DNA from: a virus
Reading direction: 5' to 3' (one strand)
Virus record (IMG/VR): IMGVR_UViG_3300049791_000035
Span: 1-34,704 of that record
Length of the DNA stretch: 34,704 nt
The translations under genes and the position numbers were made by a program. Below, piece by piece: positions 30,045-34,704 of this stretch. The notes under the pieces are model-generated. The model was not told the DNA's origin. It did no database searches and saw nothing but the letters and a program-made list of their open reading frames with translations. Each line of letters starts with the position of its first letter. Positions within the stretch are counted from its first letter, which is position 1.

Positions 30045-30481
30045 GTAAATTTTGCAGGCAAATATTTGTAAAGGCGTTTTTTTAGGGATGGGATTTCTGC
30101 ATCGATAGCGCGAAGACGAATGGCAGCAGCTTTTAATTCAGCTACGGAAGGAAGATTTGGCATATTTTGCATCAACGCCGTATGCTCAGCAGTAAGGGCA
30201 TCCAGCATGTTGGCTACCTCTTGATCTAGAACGAGAGTTGGCCCTTCCAATTTCTTGCCGAAAGGGGTGGTATCAAAAAGAGGTTTAGGTTTGTCCTCAC
30301 GAATATTTTGGGCGCGATTTTCCCATTCATCTTCCGACATGGGAATATAACCATCAAGAAAAGAGCGATTATGACCGTGATTTTTGCCGCTGCCACGACC
30401 CGGAGTAGTGGGAGGAGGGCTGGTAACAGGAGCAGTGGAAGTAGACCCCCAATCCCAAAAGTACTCTAAAAGGGCAAGCAT
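30041..30481 (-). CDS. Hypothetical virion-region protein, 146 aa
   Basis: The N-terminal 35 residues are Pro/Thr/Ser-rich and disordered (TSPPPTTPGRGSGKNHGHN). A middle charged part and a C-terminal helical hairpin (LDALTAEHTALMQ, then AELKAAAIRLRAIDAEIPSL) follow. The arrangement resembles small accessory proteins encoded before capsid genes. No enzymatic motif is visible. AGGATGCTGAT before the ATG is a fair ribosome site. Confidence 0.6.
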   Translation of the reverse strand: MLALLEYFWDWGSTSTAPVTSPPPTTPGRGSGKNHGHNRSFLDGYIPMSEDEWENRAQNIREDKPKPLFDTTPFGKKLEGPTLVLDQEVANMLDALTAEHTALMQNMPNLPSVAELKAAAIRLRAIDAEIPSLKKRLYKYLPAKFT

Positions 30482-30482
30482 A

Positions 30483-31127
30483 TCAGCATCCTAGCAACAG
30501 CATATGCTGTGGGCGAGTATTGACAGCAGTTACACTAAATATGAGATTAACGCCAGCATAAACCATATTGTTGCCAACAGCGGCGCAAGACCAACTCAAT
30601 GAATAGGAATTGGAAGGACCAGCGGTATCGTACCAATAGGCGGCAAGGTGAGCTGTATCAAATTGACGACGGGTAGCATTTTGACAAGTCATCACATCCG
30701 CACGAGCAACCCCATAGCAAGCGATTACATCGGTAGTAGAGGTTGAGAAGGAGACGATGACGCTTGCAACGGCGGAAGCTGTTTGAAAACGATAATCTCC
30801 AAAAGCACCAGCGCCAGTATAAGAAGCGGCCATCATGCCCATGCTTGGAGTGGCAGCGCCGGTTGTTTGGCAAGAAAGAGAGAGCCCAGCCCCGGAAGGC
30901 GCATTCATCAAGCCAAAAAGGGAAACTGCAAAGCCATTACTGGAATGGATGGTACGGCCAAGGAAATTGAGAGGAGTGCCGGTAATCGTGCAAGACGAAA
31001 TTGTAGTGTCATTATGCGTGTGGATGCCGACTACAACGCAAGCATTCGCTGCAATAGTTATAGTCAATACACACGTTGAAGTTGCTGTATGAATGGACTT
31101 CGCGGAAGAATCGTAGACAACAGCCAT
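30483..31127 (-). CDS. Beta-rich structural-type protein, 214 aa
   Basis: The protein is rich in Ser, Thr, Ala and Cys with a repeating strand pattern (TCVLTITIAANACVVVGIHTH, then ASVIVSFSTSTTDVIACYG). It starts MAVVYDSSAKS, a start common among phage appendage proteins. It lies downstream of the two adhesin-like genes on the same transcript and may be a fibre-associated or capsid-surface protein. It ends with a hydrophobic MLLLGC. Confidence 0.6.
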   Translation of the reverse strand: MAVVYDSSAKSIHTATSTCVLTITIAANACVVVGIHTHNDTTISSCTITGTPLNFLGRTIHSSNGFAVSLFGLMNAPSGAGLSLSCQTTGAATPSMGMMAASYTGAGAFGDYRFQTASAVASVIVSFSTSTTDVIACYGVARADVMTCQNATRRQFDTAHLAAYWYDTAGPSNSYSLSWSCAAVGNNMVYAGVNLIFSVTAVNTRPQHMLLLGC

Positions 31128-31136
31128 GATAATTCC

Positions 31137-33041
31137 TTAGAGGTTGTTGACAAAAAAGTTAACGTTGAAATAAACGTTCCCGCTGCTATTTGGTTTGACA
31201 CGGCATTGAACAGCTTCATTAGAGAGAACTTTCCAAGGTGGGTCAAAATTCATTACAAAACCGCCGCCCGCTGAGACTAAGTACATGACAACTACATCGG
31301 GGGAACCTGACCAGCCGATATGAGCGCCGGTTGTTACAGTACCACCGTTGGTAACGGCAAGAGATGTGACGTAAACGAAGTTGCCAGCGCCCGGTGCCGC
31401 AATAAGTGTAGCTGTTGCACTTGTGGAGATTTGCAGCATCTTCGGACCGTGGGAAGCGGATTGAATATTGATGACGTAGGCGTTGGTTGTAGCGACAGTG
31501 ACGGTAGCGCTGATATTATTGATAAAGCCAATATTCGCTGTACCAGCAGCTAGGGAGACAGCACCCATAAGCGCGGTGCCTGCCGCGATAGAAACTGCGC
31601 CAATAAGCGCGGTGCCAGCACCAATAACTGTATTAACTGTAGCGGAGATATTATTAATGAAACCTATGTTGGCTGTCCCTGCTGCAAGCGACACAGCGCC
31701 CATGAGAGCTGTACCAGCAGCATTGACGACACTGACTGTTGCGCTGATATTATTTAGAGTACCGAAGTTAGCAGTACCAGCGGCAAGGAGAACGGTTACG
31801 GTTGCACTGATATTGTTAATACTACCGATATTGTTCGCACCAGCAGCAAGGACTACTGCGGCAGAGATATTGTTGACGGTGCCAATGTTGGCAGCACCAG
31901 CGGCGAGAACAACTGAGGCAGTTTTACTGATGCCTTCAACATTGACGTAAAGAGGGGCGGCTGCGGTCCCAATTTCAGTACCAGCATTGGCGCGAAGATT
32001 AACGTGAAGACCCCGGAATTCAGTCATACGAGCAGCCCCCATACGGCCGTCTGTCATGGCGGTAGAAGAAGCTGAGAAGAACATAAAGCCAGCGGGAGCG
32101 GTATTAGTGACACCAGTTGAATAGGTAGTGTTATCAACAATGCTTGGGCCACTAGCGGAACCAGCTACTACATTCACGCGGAGGGCAGCATTAGCACTAT
32201 CTTCCATCTTGACGCCACCGTCCGTCCGTAAATTGGAGTGAACACCACGATATTCAGTCATGCGAGCAGCAGCAACCCGACCATCTCCAACTGTGGTTGC
32301 GGAAGCTGAAAAGAAAATGTAACCGCCTGGAATGACTTCGTGGACACCAGTTGAGTAAAGACTACCATCTTGATTGGAAGGACCACTTGCTGAACCAGCA
32401 ACCACATTGACACGAAGTGCGGAGTTTGCGCTATCTCCGACATAAACGTGATTGGAAGTTTGAGTGCTGTCATGAACGTAAGCCATGCCAGTAGTGACAG
32501 TTGCGCTAATATTGTTGATGAAGCCGATGTTGGCAGTTCCAGCAGCTAGGGAAATACCCCCGGCAAACGCAACATTGACCGTAGCACTGATATTGTTGAT
32601 GAAACCGATATTGGCGGTGCCTGCGGCGAGTGAGATGCCACCTGCAAAAGCTACATTGACGGTCTTGGAAATATCATTGATCGTCCCCATATTGGCAGTA
32701 CCGGCAGCAATAGTTACACTACCTGCGACTGTGACGGTTGCACTGATATTGTTGAGTGTAAAGGGAGTGCCAATAGCAACTTGCACAGTTCGGCTGATAT
32801 CGTTAATGGTGCCGATATTGGCTGTACCTGCGCCCACTACGACTGAGGCAGTTGCACTGATATTTAGATTTCCAGTAACAGTAAGTGCACCGTTAGTGAC
32901 AGTCGCAAATTGTGCTGTAGCTGAATTATCGCCAATAACAATGCGTTGACGAATTACGCTGTCTGCGCCCACATCAAGACTGGCGGCATCAACCTTCTTG
33001 CCGGTACTGTCCGGTGGGACTTGAATATTGCCGTTAGCCAT
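31137..33041 (-). CDS. Highly repetitive virion/fibre-like protein, 634 aa
   Basis: The N-terminus (NIQVPPDSTGKKVDAASLDV) is shared by many phage structural proteins. Two arrays of a repeat of about 18-30 residues (cores LAAGTANIGFINNISATV and variants) cover roughly residues 55-190 and 375-520. Between them lie two copies of a 70-residue domain (SALRVNVVAGSASGPS, then FFSASATTVGDGR and MTEYRGVHSNLR). A C-terminal 100-residue beta domain has FVYVTSLAVTNGGTV and VVVMYLVSAGGG. Repeats probably build a beta-solenoid shaft. Near-identical DNA repeats at 31500-31780 and 32490-32660 make length changes by recombination likely. Confidence 0.7.
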   Translation of the reverse strand: MANGNIQVPPDSTGKKVDAASLDVGADSVIRQRIVIGDNSATAQFATVTNGALTVTGNLNISATASVVVGAGTANIGTINDISRTVQVAIGTPFTLNNISATVTVAGSVTIAAGTANMGTINDISKTVNVAFAGGISLAAGTANIGFINNISATVNVAFAGGISLAAGTANIGFINNISATVTTGMAYVHDSTQTSNHVYVGDSANSALRVNVVAGSASGPSNQDGSLYSTGVHEVIPGGYIFFSASATTVGDGRVAAARMTEYRGVHSNLRTDGGVKMEDSANAALRVNVVAGSASGPSIVDNTTYSTGVTNTAPAGFMFFSASSTAMTDGRMGAARMTEFRGLHVNLRANAGTEIGTAAAPLYVNVEGISKTASVVLAAGAANIGTVNNISAAVVLAAGANNIGSINNISATVTVLLAAGTANFGTLNNISATVSVVNAAGTALMGAVSLAAGTANIGFINNISATVNTVIGAGTALIGAVSIAAGTALMGAVSLAAGTANIGFINNISATVTVATTNAYVINIQSASHGPKMLQISTSATATLIAAPGAGNFVYVTSLAVTNGGTVTTGAHIGWSGSPDVVVMYLVSAGGGFVMNFDPPWKVLSNEAVQCRVKPNSSGNVYFNVNFFVNNL

Positions 33042-33050
33042 GATATGTCC

Positions 33051-34184
33051 TTAAAATCTGAAAGTTCTACGATTACGACCGCCAAATGCGTAGGAATTGG
33101 AACCTGCCGGTGGTGGTGGAGGTGGTGGGTCTGGTACGCCAGTGTACTCTAATGCACCAACATCATATGCGCCACCTTGCGGTCGAGCAACACCATCGTA
33201 GTCGGTAGAGGGAACGTAAGCCGTGTTGGCCGCTCCAATTGCTAGCGAAGTAGAGGAAAGATGGTAATCCCCGGTGCCATCATCAACGTAATTGATGAAT
33301 GTAGCACTTTTTGAAATCCGACCAGATTCCACACCATCTTGCGCAGGATTGTCGCCGTCTGTGGCAAACTGATTGGCAGAACTATGCCCGAAAAGCATAT
33401 TGTTGACATAGACGTTACTGCCAACTAAACCGAGTTCCCGAATACCATAAGCACCATTGAAGACGGAAATGTTGTTATAGACTTTATTATCTGTACTACC
33501 ATTTGGAAGTTGGCCGCTGTCACCACTGCCGATGATGATGCCACCAGCCCCGCAATTGCCAACCGTGTTGTTGTAGAAAAAGGATTCATCGGCTCCATGC
33601 CATTGATGCAAGCCGTAAGCGGCAATGTCAAAAACGATGTTGTTGTAGACGACGGCACTGGTACCGCCGCAATAGATGCCTTGAATTTGTGCTGTGCCGG
33701 TAACATGAGCAGCATCAATGCGACAAACCAAATTATTAAAAACTTGCCAACGAGCCCCAATGCAGTCAATGCCAGCGCCACCACTAGTAGGGCTACCTTG
33801 GCAGAGAACATCATGGACATAACAATTTTTAGTCACACAATCATTTCCTGTACTGTAATAGCCGATACGCCCATGAGTGGAAAGATCAAAACCATCGATG
33901 GTTACACCATTGCCGGAATTATTCCAAAGGATGGAAGCAGAGGAATCCCCACTACCCAAACCGGTAATGATGGCAGCTTGCTTGGTGAGTGCTTGGTAAG
34001 TGATATTGGCTTTGGCAGTTGCAAAACCAGAAATATTGTAGGTGCCACCAAGGACGATTACAGTGTCGCCAACCGTAACTACAGAAGCAGCAGAACCAGC
34101 GCGAGCAATGGAAGCCCATGCACCAGCCGTAGTAGTCCCGGCGTTGGCGTTATTGCCGGTAGTGGAAACGTAATAAAGGGTCAT
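33051..34184 (-). CDS. Right-handed beta-helix protein with poly-Pro tail, 377 aa
   Basis: The start YYVSTTGNNANAGTT is the opening of DUF1565/pectate-lyase-like beta-helix proteins. Successive coils follow with Asn-rich turns (NNLVCRI, YNNIVFDIAAYG, FYNNTVGNCGAGG, VYNNISVFNGAYG). The last part (DYDGVARPQGGAYDVGALEY) matches the choice-of-anchor Q end of such proteins. It then runs into about seven Pro and a short aromatic/basic C-terminus (SYAFGGRNRRTFRF). Likely a virion-bound glycan-binding or depolymerase protein. Catalytic residues cannot be assigned. Confidence 0.75.
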   Translation of the reverse strand: MTLYYVSTTGNNANAGTTTAGAWASIARAGSAASVVTVGDTVIVLGGTYNISGFATAKANITYQALTKQAAIITGLGSGDSSASILWNNSGNGVTIDGFDLSTHGRIGYYSTGNDCVTKNCYVHDVLCQGSPTSGGAGIDCIGARWQVFNNLVCRIDAAHVTGTAQIQGIYCGGTSAVVYNNIVFDIAAYGLHQWHGADESFFYNNTVGNCGAGGIIIGSGDSGQLPNGSTDNKVYNNISVFNGAYGIRELGLVGSNVYVNNMLFGHSSANQFATDGDNPAQDGVESGRISKSATFINYVDDGTGDYHLSSTSLAIGAANTAYVPSTDYDGVARPQGGAYDVGALEYTGVPDPPPPPPPAGSNSYAFGGRNRRTFRF

Positions 34185-34196
34185 GGCAGCACGCGA

Positions 34197-34704
34197 TCAA
34201 AAAAGTTCGTGAGAGGGTTTTCCACCTACCAGAGTTTGCCACATTTTGTCATCTTGAATCAATTTGTTCAAGTCATTATTTGACAAGTCCTTGATACCTT
34301 CAAGAGTGAGTTCAGATTCAGTAGCAGCGCGACCGGGATTATGATCGGCGGCAGTTCCTACTTTTAGTTGCTCCATCTTTTGTGCTGGATTTATCGCAGC
34401 AGCCGAAGCAGCCGCTTTGGGAGCGTAGCCATAGCGTTTTGCCATAGCATACATTTCTTCCGCTGGATTCCTGCCACGCTGGATGGCGTGTTGGGCAAGC
34501 TGAAATTCATCCTGCAAGAGAACTTGGGAGATTTGCGCATCAGTCGCCCCTACTGCCCGGAGGTCCTCCGTCCGCAAAGCTCGAATATGAGCGTAGGCAT
34601 CTTTGAAGTCGGGAGTTGTAGATTCAAAGGTAGTTTTGGCAGCTTGAACGGATTGGGTGAATTCGTTGAGTTGGGTACGCAAAGAACTTTGTTGTTCTTG
34701 CTGC
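34197..34704 (-). CDS. Partial Gln-rich helical protein, scaffold-like, N-terminus outside the window
   Basis: The frame is open to the right edge (it reads Gln-Gln-Glu-Gln-Gln before the TTG at 34682), so the gene is cut. The visible 168 residues are helical and charged: a coiled-coil start (NEFTQSVQAAKTTFE), a central helical part (QISQVLLQDEFQLAQHAIQR), an Ala-rich linker and a C-terminal acidic helix (LTLEGIKDLSNNDLNKLIQD). A helical, linker-containing protein upstream of the capsid gene fits a scaffolding protein, which would have to leave the procapsid. The call is positional. Confidence 0.5.
   Translation of the reverse strand, partial: QQEQQSSLRTQLNEFTQSVQAAKTTFESTTPDFKDAYAHIRALRTEDLRAVGATDAQISQVLLQDEFQLAQHAIQRGRNPAEEMYAMAKRYGYAPKAAASAAAINPAQKMEQLKVGTAADHNPGRAATESELTLEGIKDLSNNDLNKLIQDDKMWQTLVGGKPSHELF

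Noticed and set aside
31483-32949. Plus-strand ORFs opposite the repeat protein
   Set aside because: Their Val/Ala/Leu-rich translations are the antisense shadow of the minus-strand repeats.
31137-33041. CRISPR-like or other non-coding repeat array
   Set aside because: The repeats are in frame within one long coding sequence and vary in step with codons.

Overview
This window is part of the genome of a tailed double-stranded DNA phage with podovirus-like gene content. The evidence is an N4-gp56-type major capsid protein, a short-tail adaptor/hub set, ejection-type virion proteins, an S74-terminated fibre and a complete lysis cassette. The nested Rz/Rz1 spanin pair, with a lipobox, points to a Gram-negative host. 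The host genus cannot be read from the sequence. Portal, terminase and any phage RNA polymerase are not in the window, so both ends are probably cut; the last minus-strand gene certainly runs off the right edge.

Left arm, plus strand, about 89-13937: a tightly packed early/replication unit in which most genes start inside the stop codon of the previous one (ATGA or TGATG overlaps). It encodes a Cas4/RecB-like PD-(D/E)XK nuclease, a Sak4-like P-loop ATPase, a probable ssDNA-binding protein, a zinc-finger PD-(D/E)XK protein, a uracil-DNA glycosylase/family A DNA polymerase fusion, a zinc-ribbon/J-domain-like protein, a DUF3987-like helicase/primase ATPase and, last, a possible Fe(II)/2-oxoglutarate-type protein. 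Many small unknowns lie between them, several below 60 residues. A likely start promoter sits at 89-117 and a second candidate at 7347-7376.

Centre of the left arm, about 5591-6232: roughly 640 bases without a credible gene, full of long perfect inverted repeats. These include crossing helices (pseudoknots), two identical T-loop sequences and a tRNA-like acceptor plus T-arm. I read it as a large ornate structured RNA of the GOLLD/ROOL kind, or a new class. It is the main discovery candidate here.

Right arm, minus strand, 34704 down to 13909: the virion and lysis unit. In transcription order it holds a Gln-rich scaffold-like protein (partial), a beta-helix protein with a poly-Pro tail, a highly repetitive protein, two further structural-type genes, a promoter, the major capsid protein, a small virion-like protein and a Rho-independent terminator. 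Next comes a modification cassette (TPR-glycosyltransferase, methyltransferase, GT-A glycosyltransferase plus small genes), two tandem paralogous adaptors, a tail hub, a small virion protein, an S74 fibre, a GNAT-like protein, three large internal/ejection proteins, an XhlA-like membrane protein, endolysin, holin and Rz/Rz1. The two arms converge and overlap by 29 bases at 13909-13937.
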